This document shows, piece by piece, positions 1 through 7,255 of a stretch of DNA of 64,000 bases. Positions within the stretch are counted from its first letter, which is position 1, and each line of letters starts with the position of its first letter. Under the pieces are notes generated by a model. It was not told the origin of the DNA, did no database searches, and saw only the letters and a list, made by a program, of their open reading frames with translations. The position numbers were made by a program, and so were the translations under genes. The stretch comes from Pseudomonas fluorescens (GTDB taxonomy: Bacteria > Pseudomonadota > Gammaproteobacteria > Pseudomonadales > Pseudomonadaceae). Location: the NCBI RefSeq assembly GCF_001902145.1, contig NZ_MRST01000017.1, forward strand, positions 149,666 to 213,665. Reading direction: 5' to 3'.

Positions 1-1125
1 GCGGCGAATATGCTTGAGCAGGTAGCCTTCGCTGATGAACTTGGCCAGTGCCCACTGCGGCAAGGTAGCGCTGTGCTGGTCGGTCAATTGCTTGGCCTTG
101 AGCACCGCACCATAAATGGCCGGCGGCAGCACCGCATAGCCCAGGCGTAGCTCCGGCGACAGGGTTTTGGAAAAGGTGCCGACGTAGGTGACCACGCCGC
201 GGGTATCCATGCTTTGCAGGGAGTCGGTGGGGCGGCCTTCGTAGCGGAATTCGCTGTCGTAATCGTCTTCGATGATGATCGCGCCGAGCGCAATGGCGCG
301 GTCCAGCAGGGCCGCGCGCCGCGTCTGGCTCATGGGCATGCCAAGGGGGAATTGGTGGGACGGCGTCACATAGATCAGACGGGTGCCATCCGGGATCTGG
401 TCGACCTGCAGGCCCTGTTCATCGACGGCGACACTGGCGACGCGAGCGCCCATCGCGACGAACAATTGGCGTGCGGGGCTGTAGCCAGGGTCTTCCATCG
501 CGACCAGGCTGCCGGGCTCAAGCACCACGCGGGCGAGCAGGTCCAGCGCCTGCTGTGCCCCATTGGTGACCACGATATCGCGGGCGCGGCATTTGACCCC
601 GCGGGAAAACGCGATATGCCCGGCGATGGCCTCGCGCAGCGCCGGCACCCCTTCGGGCTGGCTGTAAAAGCCGTTGTTCTGGGCGATGCGACGCAACGCA
701 TCCTGGGTGCAACGCCGCCATTCGTCCTGGGGGAAATGGTGGCGTGTCGTCGCGCCGCCGATAAATTCGTAGCGCAGGATTTCTTCGCGGGCAGGGTGGT
801 GCATGGGCGAGGGCAGTGCCGCCCATTTGCCCAGGTTGGCGGCGCACGCCAGGTCGGTGGCAGTCTGTACGTGATGGGGCTGTGGTGCCCACGCATTGAC
901 GAAGGTGCCGCGGCCGGTCTTGCCAACCAGCAGGCCCTCGTACGTCAAGGTGGCGTAGGTGTCCGACACCGTCTTGCGCGAGATGCCCAATTGTTCGGCG
1001 AGCAGTCGGCTGGGGGGCAGTTGCGCGCCGGCTGCGAGCCGCCCGGCGGCGATGGCCTCGCGCAACTGCTGATACAGCTGGGCGGCGAGGTCCTTGCGAC
1101 CGGTAATGACGAGGTGCAGTTCCAT
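1..1125 (-). CDS. MocR-type GntR/aminotransferase regulator, cut by window edge
   Basis: The reading frame is open from an ATG at 1125 to the window edge (375 residues), so the C-terminus is missing; MocR proteins are usually about 450-500 residues. The first 70 or so residues are a winged-helix GntR domain (AAQLYQQLREAIAAG, then PPSRLLAEQLGISRKTV and a GRGTFV wing). After a linker comes a fold-type I aminotransferase-like domain with VTNGAQQALDLL, IIEDDYDSEFRY and the PLP-lysine region TYVGTFSKTLSPELRLGY. Family members are PLP-binding transcription regulators, often next to the gene they control. That target may lie left of the window; the SDR at 1196 is on the same strand upstream. Specific ligand unknown. 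Confidence 0.9.
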   Translation of the reverse strand, partial: MELHLVITGRKDLAAQLYQQLREAIAAGRLAAGAQLPPSRLLAEQLGISRKTVSDTYATLTYEGLLVGKTGRGTFVNAWAPQPHHVQTATDLACAANLGKWAALPSPMHHPAREEILRYEFIGGATTRHHFPQDEWRRCTQDALRRIAQNNGFYSQPEGVPALREAIAGHIAFSRGVKCRARDIVVTNGAQQALDLLARVVLEPGSLVAMEDPGYSPARQLFVAMGARVASVAVDEQGLQVDQIPDGTRLIYVTPSHQFPLGMPMSQTRRAALLDRAIALGAIIIEDDYDSEFRYEGRPTDSLQSMDTRGVVTYVGTFSKTLSPELRLGYAVLPPAIYGAVLKAKQLTDQHSATLPQWALAKFISEGYLLKHIRR

Positions 1126-1195
1126 GTTTCATCCTGGGGCAGATCGATCCGCGACAAGGGTACGCGCAAATCGATCTGAAAAAACCCAGGCGAGA

Positions 1196-1963
1196 TCAGG
1201 ACAGGAAGCCGCCGTCCACATTCAGCGAAACCCCGGTGGTATAGCTCGACGCGTCGCTGGCCAGGTACAGCACCGCGCCGGCCATTTCGCTGGGGGCGGC
1301 CACGCGCTTGAGCGGGATCTGCGCCAGGGCCATTTTCAGGATCGAGTCGTTCTTGACCAGTGCCGAGGCGAACTTGGTATCGGTCAGGCCCGGCAACAGG
1401 GCGTTGCAGCGGATGCCAAAGGCTGCACATTCCTTGGCAAATACCTTGGTCATGTTGATCACGGCGGCCTTGGTCACCGAGTAGATGCCCTGGAACACGC
1501 CCGGCGAGATGCCGTTGATCGAGGCCACGTTGATGATGCTGCCGCCGCCGTTCTCGCGCATCAGCTTGCCGGCCTCCACCGACATGAAGAAGTAGCCGCG
1601 AATATTCACGTCAACGGTCTTCTGGAACGCACCCAGATCTGTGTCCAGGACGTTGCAGAACTGCGGGTTGGTGGCGGCGTTGTTGACCAGGATATCCAGG
1701 CGGCCGAACTGTTCGCGGATGCCGGCAAACACTTGGGTGATCTGCTCCATTTCACCAATGTGGCAGGCAATGGCCGTGGCTTTGCCGCCCTCGGCGATGA
1801 TTGCATCGGCCACGTGCTGGCAACCGTCCAGCTTGCGGCTGGAGACAATCACGTGGGCGCCTTGCTGGGCCAGTAACTTGGCGATGGCCTCACCGATGCC
1901 ACGGCTGGCGCCGGAAACGAAAGCAATCTTGCCGTCGAGGTCAAACAGGTTGGTCTTGGACAT
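1196..1963 (-). CDS. SDR family oxidoreductase
   Basis: Classical short-chain dehydrogenase, 255 residues. It shows the NAD(P) motif SGASRGIGEAIA near residue 16, the NNAATNP segment (NNAG variant) near residue 90, and catalytic Ser plus YSVTKAA (Tyr-x3-Lys) around residue 155, ending in the typical DGGFLS. I start at ATG 1963; a GTG 21 bases upstream is also in frame but the protein aligns better from MSKTNLFDL. The gene lies 21 bases downstream of the APH-like kinase on the same strand, so the two are probably cotranscribed. In Pseudomonas this pairing is usual for acyl-CoA or short-chain alcohol metabolism; the substrate is not evident. Confidence 0.88.
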   Translation of the reverse strand: MSKTNLFDLDGKIAFVSGASRGIGEAIAKLLAQQGAHVIVSSRKLDGCQHVADAIIAEGGKATAIACHIGEMEQITQVFAGIREQFGRLDILVNNAATNPQFCNVLDTDLGAFQKTVDVNIRGYFFMSVEAGKLMRENGGGSIINVASINGISPGVFQGIYSVTKAAVINMTKVFAKECAAFGIRCNALLPGLTDTKFASALVKNDSILKMALAQIPLKRVAAPSEMAGAVLYLASDASSYTTGVSLNVDGGFLS

Positions 1964-1984
1964 GAGGGTTCCTTGTAGTTGCAC

Positions 1985-3052
1985 TCAGAGCGCTGATTTG
2001 CCGATGACATTCAGGCTCATCTGCTCCAGCAGTTTGTTCATGTGGATGAACTGCGCGAAGCGTTTGTCCTGGGTCTGGCCATGGAAGAAGCGGTAGTAGA
2101 TCTGCTGCACAATCCCGGCCAGACGGAACAGGCCATAGGTGTAATAGAAATCGAAATTGTCGATCTGGATGCCGGAGCGCTCGGCGTAGTAGTCGACAAA
2201 CTGGCGGCGGGTGAGCATGCCGGGGGCGTTGCTCGGCTGGCGGCGCATCAATTGCACCGGCGCTGGGTCTGCGGCCTCGATCCAGTAGGCGAGGGTGTTG
2301 CCCAGGTCCATCAGCGGGTCGCCCAGGGTGGTCAGCTCCCAGTCCAGCACACCGATGATCTGCATCGGGTTGTGCGGGTCGAGGATCACGTTGTCGAAGC
2401 GGTAGTCGTTGTGCACGATGCTGGAGGTGGGGTGATCGGCAGGCATCTTGTCGTTGAGCCAGGCGCGTACCGCCTCCCATTTTGGCGCATCGGGCGTCAG
2501 GGCTTTTTCATAGCGCTCGCCCCAGCCGCGAATCTGCCGCGCCACGTAGCCTTCGGGCTTGCCCAGGTCGGCCAGGCCGCAGGCGTGGTAGTCGACCTGG
2601 TGCAGCTCGACGAACTTGTCGATAAAGCTCTTGCACAAGGCTTCGGTGCGGGTGGTGTCCAGGCCCAGTTCAGCCGGCAGATCGGAACGCAGGATGATGC
2701 CGTTGACGCGCTCCATCACATAGAACTCGGCGCCGATCACCGATTCATCGGTGCAGTGCACATAGGCTTTGGGGCAGTACGGAAAGCCATCTTTGAGTTG
2801 GTTGAGAATGCGGTATTCGCGGCCCATGTCGTGGGCAGACTTGGCCTTGTGGCCAAACGGCGGGCGCCGCAGCACAAGTTCCTGGCCAGGGTATTGGAGC
2901 AGGTAGGTCAGGTTCGATGCACCACCGGGGAACTGGCTGACGGTGGGCGTGCCCTCCAAGCCCGGGATATGGGCCTTGAGGTAGGGATCGATCAGGCTGG
3001 CATCAAGTTCTTCGCCTGGGCGAATCTGGGTCGATTGGTCATTCAGCGCCAT
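1985..3052 (-). CDS. Phosphotransferase (APH) family, ACAD10/11-like kinase
   Basis: 355 residues with the aminoglycoside-phosphotransferase/choline-kinase fold. Visible are the nucleotide loop FPGGASNLTYLL, ELVLRRPPFG, and the catalytic loop SIVHNDYRFDNVILD (HxDxxxxN near residue 215) followed by GVLDWELTTLGDPLMDLG, the metal-binding Asp region. This composition matches the APH-like kinases related to the kinase domain of ACAD10/11, which act on 4-hydroxyacyl-CoA in fatty acid catabolism; that role is inferred from family knowledge. It precedes an SDR with a 21-base gap, supporting a small oxidation operon. It is unlikely to be an antibiotic resistance enzyme. Confidence 0.85.
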   Translation of the reverse strand: MALNDQSTQIRPGEELDASLIDPYLKAHIPGLEGTPTVSQFPGGASNLTYLLQYPGQELVLRRPPFGHKAKSAHDMGREYRILNQLKDGFPYCPKAYVHCTDESVIGAEFYVMERVNGIILRSDLPAELGLDTTRTEALCKSFIDKFVELHQVDYHACGLADLGKPEGYVARQIRGWGERYEKALTPDAPKWEAVRAWLNDKMPADHPTSSIVHNDYRFDNVILDPHNPMQIIGVLDWELTTLGDPLMDLGNTLAYWIEAADPAPVQLMRRQPSNAPGMLTRRQFVDYYAERSGIQIDNFDFYYTYGLFRLAGIVQQIYYRFFHGQTQDKRFAQFIHMNKLLEQMSLNVIGKSAL

Positions 3053-3181
3053 GCTTATCCCTTCTACTTATTCTAAAGGCCTTGGACTATTTCCTAATCT
3101 AATGCGCACAGCCGCCCAGCGACAAGGTCGGGGCGGTTTAATAGGTTAGCGTGTTGAAGGGTGATCAGCGTGCCTGATTGG

Positions 3182-4135
3182 TCATTTTGCGGGCGCTGGC
3201 AAGGCCACCGGTGTAAGCACAGGGCGGCCCGCAAAGTATTCCAGCAGATTATCAGCGACGCGCTGCACCGTATCATGGGCCGCTTCCGGGGACAGACCGG
3301 CCACGTGGGATGTCAGCACGGTATTGCTAAGGCGCTTGAGGGCATCGGGCACGGCAGGCTCATCGTCAAACACGTCCAGCGCGGCGCCGCCGATGCGGCG
3401 CTGCTCCAGCGCGGCGACCAGGTCGTCGGTCACCACTACGCTGCCGCGCCCGATGTTGACCAGAAAGCCGTGCGGCCCCAGGGCGTCCAGGGCGTGACGG
3501 TCGATCAGGTGACGGGTGCTGGCACCGCCGGGCGTAGCCAGCACCAGGAAATCCGAGGTACGCGCCAGCTCAACAGCCGTCGCACAGTAGGTGTAATCCA
3601 CGTCATCGCGGGGTTGGCGGTTGTGATAGCTCACCTCCATGCCGAACCCAAGGGCGGCGCGCCGGGCAATCTCCATGCCCACCGCGCCCAGCCCGAGAAT
3701 TCCCAGGTGTTTACCGCTCAGGGAAGGGCGCATCACCTTCGGCCATTCGCCGCGCCGCACCGCCGCATCCGTCTGGGGAATGCCACGCACCAGCGACAGC
3801 AACAACGCCATGGCGTGATCGGCCACCGACGGGGCGTTCACGCCAGCGCCGTTGGTGACCACAATCCCACGGTTGCTCGCCGCCTGCAGGTCCACCTGCT
3901 CGTAGCCGGCACCGATCACGCAGATGATCTCCAGCAGGGGCAGCGCGGCGATTTCCTCGGCGTAAAGCCCCAGCGGGCCACGGGTCAGCACTGCCTGGAT
4001 CTGTCCACCGTGGGTCTTGATCGCCTGGGCGCGTTCAGCGGGCGTCGGCGCCAGGATCACATGGAAATCACTGCTTTCGATGATTTGCAGGTATTCGTTG
4101 ATGGTTTCAACCAGGACCAGAACAGTGGTGGGCAT
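3182..4135 (-). CDS. D-isomer-specific 2-hydroxyacid dehydrogenase
   Basis: 317 residues from ATG 4135, which has an AGGAAGAGC ribosome site just upstream; the longer frame to 4279 is rejected because its extra 48 residues do not resemble the family. It has the split substrate domain, the central Rossmann motif GILGLGAVGMEIARR near residue 150, Arg in VNIGRGSVV, the acidic residue in DVFDDEPAVP, and the catalytic His in TSHVAGLSPEA. Such enzymes interconvert 2-keto and D-2-hydroxy acids using NAD(P)H; HPr/GRHPR-like glyoxylate or hydroxypyruvate reduction is plausible but not provable here. Single gene, separated from the operon downstream by 129 bases. Confidence 0.88.
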   Translation of the reverse strand: MPTTVLVLVETINEYLQIIESSDFHVILAPTPAERAQAIKTHGGQIQAVLTRGPLGLYAEEIAALPLLEIICVIGAGYEQVDLQAASNRGIVVTNGAGVNAPSVADHAMALLLSLVRGIPQTDAAVRRGEWPKVMRPSLSGKHLGILGLGAVGMEIARRAALGFGMEVSYHNRQPRDDVDYTYCATAVELARTSDFLVLATPGGASTRHLIDRHALDALGPHGFLVNIGRGSVVVTDDLVAALEQRRIGGAALDVFDDEPAVPDALKRLSNTVLTSHVAGLSPEAAHDTVQRVADNLLEYFAGRPVLTPVALPAPAK

Positions 4136-4286
4136 CGCAAGGCTCTTCCTGAAGGGTTTGAGAGCATGAGTATGCGGGATTTGTAAGACGCAGCGTTTTA
4201 TTGGGGTGGGAAAACTTCTTCGCTCGTAAGGCCCGTCTGAATTCACAGACTGTCCATCCGCGCCCGCTTTTTTGCGCAAGACTTCA

Positions 4287-4652
4287 ATGACTTTTCCACC
4301 AGCAGAGACGATATGGATGCCTGTTCCTGCCGCACCCGAAGAGATCGAATGGACACCGTATGGTTACAAACACTGTCCCTCAGCCCAGGTTCCCTGGAGA
4401 ACAGTGATTGCCAGTACGCTGATTGGCCCCGCCAAGTACAGGCCAGGCATCGCTATTGAAAAGCTTGAAAGGGAAGCTTATAAAAACGGAATACCCACCA
4501 CCAACGGAAAACCCTGGAAAGTGATGGAGCTCTCCCACTGCATAGGTGCCAGCCATGGCAAACTCAGCCGCTGGGTGCGAATAGAGCTCAGCGCCGGTGC
4601 TATCCATGGTCACCCGATTTCTGAACAGGAATTCAGGAGGTTAACAAATTGA
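4287..4652 (+). CDS. Orphan polymorphic-toxin C-terminal domain-like protein (putative)
   Basis: 121 residues from the first ATG. The frame is open from just after a TAA at 4227, but neither this ATG nor the TTG at 4272 has a ribosome site, so translation is doubtful. The body (WTPYGYKHCP, GPAKYRPGIAIEKLE, NGKPWKVMELSHCIGASHG, then SAGAIHGHPISEQEF) resembles domains I recall at the extreme C-termini of CdiA/FHA or Rhs toxins, where a histidine-rich tail often forms the active site. The next gene overlaps it by four bases (TTGA), as immunity genes usually do. Codons are more AT-rich than the flanks. I infer a toxin tip left behind after loss of the delivery part. Function not proven. Confidence 0.5.
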   Translation: MTFPPAETIWMPVPAAPEEIEWTPYGYKHCPSAQVPWRTVIASTLIGPAKYRPGIAIEKLEREAYKNGIPTTNGKPWKVMELSHCIGASHGKLSRWVRIELSAGAIHGHPISEQEFRRLTN

Positions 4653-4981
4653 TCTCGCTTAACTTTACCGGCGGTACAGTCACCCATGACGACCTGTCGC
4701 ACCTGCAGGATATTGCAGTGGCCAAGCAGGTCGATCTGCTGAAGGAAGATATGCTCCAGGTGGAGTTCGCCGGGGGATTGTTACTGGATGTGGGTTGGTA
4801 CCCGGAATTTGATGCAGCGGGTGGTTTTCGGATAAACGTCATCAAGGACTATGACTGGGACCTTCCACTTATGGCGCTGACTGCCCACGAGACACCTGAA
4901 TTGGTAGAAAAACTGGCTATTGCGCAGAACGCCATACAGGGCGAGCTGCGCAATCCAAACCTGGGAACCTCGGCTACTTAG
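4649..4981 (+). CDS. Putative immunity protein of the adjacent toxin fragment
   Basis: 110 residues, acidic, no signal peptide or membrane segment. The start is TTG 4649, strongly supported by a perfect AGGAGG at 4635-4640 with eight bases of spacing; the first internal ATG lies 34 codons in. It overlaps the stop of the toxin-like ORF, indicating translational coupling. Small, acidic, soluble and directly downstream of a toxin-like C-terminus is the usual profile of an immunity protein, so I infer that role; I do not recognise the family. The strong ribosome site, in contrast to the toxin ORF, suggests this gene has been kept functional. Confidence 0.55.
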   Translation: MISLNFTGGTVTHDDLSHLQDIAVAKQVDLLKEDMLQVEFAGGLLLDVGWYPEFDAAGGFRINVIKDYDWDLPLMALTAHETPELVEKLAIAQNAIQGELRNPNLGTSAT

Positions 4982-4993
4982 TTGTTGCGCCAG

Positions 4994-5440
4994 CTACTGA
5001 ACAGTCCCCGTTTGCCGGGCTTGGGTTCGCTCTCTTTGTGCGATCGGCATGAAATCGTACGTCGGGAAGAATTCTGTCTTGTAGACACCCCATGCGGTGT
5101 TCTCTATGGCCAGGTTGACTTGCGCCAGGCGTGACGCCGGTAAGCGCAGCACAATGACTTGCCCTATGCCCATGGTGATATTCCAGCTGACGACTTCGAC
5201 ACCTTCCGGCGGGAAGACCTTGTGAAATTCCTGCTTGGCCAGTTGGGCTTTCAATTCGCTGAGTGGTGGTGACTGATCGTGTTTAAGGAATACCGTCAAC
5301 ATGACTGCGTTATCGGGTGTGATATCCGTGGTTTTTGCAGCAGAAGGGGCGGTGGGCTGTGCCGTGACTGCGCTGGGTAACAATGCGGCGCCGAGCAGTG
5401 CAGTTATTAATAATGAGTTGAGAGAGGAGCGTAATTTCAT
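4994..5440 (-). CDS. Secreted hypothetical protein
   Basis: 148 residues with a clear Sec signal peptide (MKLRSS start, hydrophobic LLITALLGAALLPS core, cleavage after VTA near residue 27). The mature part of about 120 residues has no cysteine and no catalytic motif I recognise; the alternation of strands and helices with MLTVFLKHDQSPPL and VIVLRLPASRLAQVN suggests a small alpha/beta domain. Likely periplasmic. It is convergent with the immunity-like gene (12-base gap) and transcribed away from the serine-type transporter. No function assigned. Confidence 0.75.
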   Translation of the reverse strand: MKLRSSLNSLLITALLGAALLPSAVTAQPTAPSAAKTTDITPDNAVMLTVFLKHDQSPPLSELKAQLAKQEFHKVFPPEGVEVVSWNITMGIGQVIVLRLPASRLAQVNLAIENTAWGVYKTEFFPTYDFMPIAQRERTQARQTGTVQ

Positions 5441-5769
5441 CGTGAAATAACCTTGGTTGTTATCAACTAAAGGGGCGTTGACGATGGCTCCTTAGCAATG
5501 GTGTAAAAAGCTGGCAGTATCTGATTCTGTTGTCAGATGGCTCCTGTTCGTTTGGATTTGCGGATGCTTAGATATCCGTACGTAACCCTGATGCCCTAGG
5601 CGTCAACCGCCATAAGCGCTTTTTGGGGCGGCCCCGCCTAACCATTCCTCAGCTAAGTCTTTGCTTCTCCAAGAGAATCCCGGACAATCCGGCCCTTGTT
5701 TCGGCCAGGGCGCTGCCTGTCAGGTTTTTCTGACTCGTTCTGGCCGTGTGAATGCGGAGATCCGACCGG
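5441..5769. other. Intergenic region, no gene seen
   Basis: A 329-base divergent gap between the secreted hypothetical protein and the transporter. It should hold both promoters. I see only short dyads (for example TCTGA...TCAGA near 5530) and no good sigma70 match, REP or known riboswitch. Confidence 0.5.
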
Positions 5770-7047
5770 ATGAATGATCAGGCCAATAGCGTCGACGAAC
5801 GCTATGCAACGACACCTGCAACCCTCACAAGCTGGAGCCGCCAGGACACCACCTGGATGCTCGGGCTGTTCGGTACCGCCATTGGCGCCGGTACTTTGTT
5901 CTTGCCGATCAACGCGGGCCTGGGGGGCTTCTGGCCGCTGGTGATCCTCGCGTTGCTGGCCTTCCCGATGACGTTCTTTGCCCACCGTGGGCTGACCCGT
6001 TTCGTGCTGTCCGGCCGCGAAGGTTCAGACATCACCGACGTGGTGGAAGAGCATTTCGGTATCAAGGCCGGTGCACTGATCACCTTGCTGTACTTCTTTG
6101 CGATCTTCCCGATCCTGCTGATCTACAGCGTGGCGCTGACCAATACCGTCAGCAGCTTCATGGAGCATCAACTGCATATCCTGCCGCCGCCCCGGGCGAT
6201 CCTGGCGTTTGTGTTGATTCTGGGCCTGCTGGCGGTGGTGCGTTGCGGTGAGCAGGTAATCGTCAAGGCCATGAGCCTGATGGTATATCCGTTTATCGTC
6301 GCCTTGCTGTTCCTGGCCGTGTACCTGGTGCCACACTGGAATGGCGGCATTCTCAGCACCGCCAGCGAAGTGCCGGCACCGTCGGCGTTGCTCAACACGC
6401 TGTGGCTGGCGATTCCGGTGATGGTGTTCTCGTTCAACCATTCGCCGATCATCTCGGCCTTTGCTGTAGACCAGAAGCGCCAGTACGGCGCTCACGCCGA
6501 GGAGCGCAGTTCGCAGATCCTGTCCCGCGCACACCTGCTGATGGTGGCGATGGTGCTGTTCTTCGTGTTCAGTTGCGTACTGACCCTGTCGCCGGCGCAA
6601 CTGGCTGAAGCCAAAGCGCAGAACCTGTCGATCCTGTCGTACCTGGCCAACCACTTCGATAACCCGACGATTGCCTTTGCCGCACCGTTGATTGCGTTCG
6701 TGGCGATTGCCAAGTCGTTCCTGGGCCACTACATCGGCGCCAGCGAGGGCCTCAAGGGCCTGGTGGTCAAGACTGGCCGCCGTCCTGCACCCAAGACCCT
6801 GGACCGCATGACCGCTGCCTTCATGCTGGTGGTGTGCTGGATCGTTGCCACGCTTAACCCGAGCATCCTTGGCATGATCGAGACCCTGGGTGGGCCGGTG
6901 ATTGCGTCGATTCTGTTCCTGATGCCGATGTACGCCATCCGCAAGGTGCCGGCCATGGCCAAGTACCGTGGGCAGGCGTCGAATGTGTTTGTGACTGCGG
7001 TTGGCTTGGTTGCCATTACGGCGTTGGTGTATTCGCTGGTTGCGTAG
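5770..7047 (+). CDS. HAAAP-family serine/threonine-type permease
   Basis: 425 residues, inner membrane, about 11 transmembrane segments. The first is preceded by WSRQDTTWMLGLFGTAIGAGTLFLPINAG, the glycine-rich unwound helix typical of the hydroxy/aromatic amino acid permease family (SdaC, TdcC, YhaO). I chose ATG 5770 rather than 5752 because MNDQANSVDER resembles a natural N-terminus. SdaC-type members import L-serine with protons; the substrate is inferred from overall similarity. The stop codon TAG is itself part of the first arm of a REP pair that begins at 7044. Transcribed alone, convergent with acnB. Confidence 0.85.
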   Translation: MNDQANSVDERYATTPATLTSWSRQDTTWMLGLFGTAIGAGTLFLPINAGLGGFWPLVILALLAFPMTFFAHRGLTRFVLSGREGSDITDVVEEHFGIKAGALITLLYFFAIFPILLIYSVALTNTVSSFMEHQLHILPPPRAILAFVLILGLLAVVRCGEQVIVKAMSLMVYPFIVALLFLAVYLVPHWNGGILSTASEVPAPSALLNTLWLAIPVMVFSFNHSPIISAFAVDQKRQYGAHAEERSSQILSRAHLLMVAMVLFFVFSCVLTLSPAQLAEAKAQNLSILSYLANHFDNPTIAFAAPLIAFVAIAKSFLGHYIGASEGLKGLVVKTGRRPAPKTLDRMTAAFMLVVCWIVATLNPSILGMIETLGGPVIASILFLMPMYAIRKVPAMAKYRGQASNVFVTAVGLVAITALVYSLVA

Positions 7048-7142
7048 GAGCGAGCTTGCTCGCGAAGAACGTCAACGATAACGCGTGCTTCCTGGATGAG
7101 CGCGGCGCCGGTGAGTTTTTCGCGAGCAAGCTCGCTCCTACA
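7044..7142. repeat. REP pair (type A REPIN)
   Basis: Two inverted REP arms (GTAGGAGCGAGCTTGCTCGC and its complement) flank a spacer with GTCAACGATAACGCG. The left arm overlaps the transporter stop codon. Same family at 10745, 17751, 32260, 44103 and 58561. Confidence 0.9.
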
Positions 7143-7202
7143 TTGGTTTAGGGCAAGCCACACATTTGTTTTGTGGTGCGGCAGATGCCTTGTTCCAGGC
7201 GT

Positions 7203-7239
7203 AAAAAAACGCCGCGTACCTTGCGATACGCGGCGTTCT
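7203..7239 (-). terminator. acnB intrinsic terminator
   Basis: An 11-bp stem, AACGCCGCGTA at 7208-7218 with TACGCGGCGTT at 7227-7237. Read on the minus strand it ends in seven T residues, 18 bases past the acnB stop. Confidence 0.8.
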
Positions 7240-7255
7240 TCACATCAACACACCG

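Noticed and set aside
1985..3052. Aminoglycoside resistance kinase
   Set aside because: The APH fold is present, but the neighbouring SDR and the sequence pattern fit the ACAD-associated metabolic kinases.
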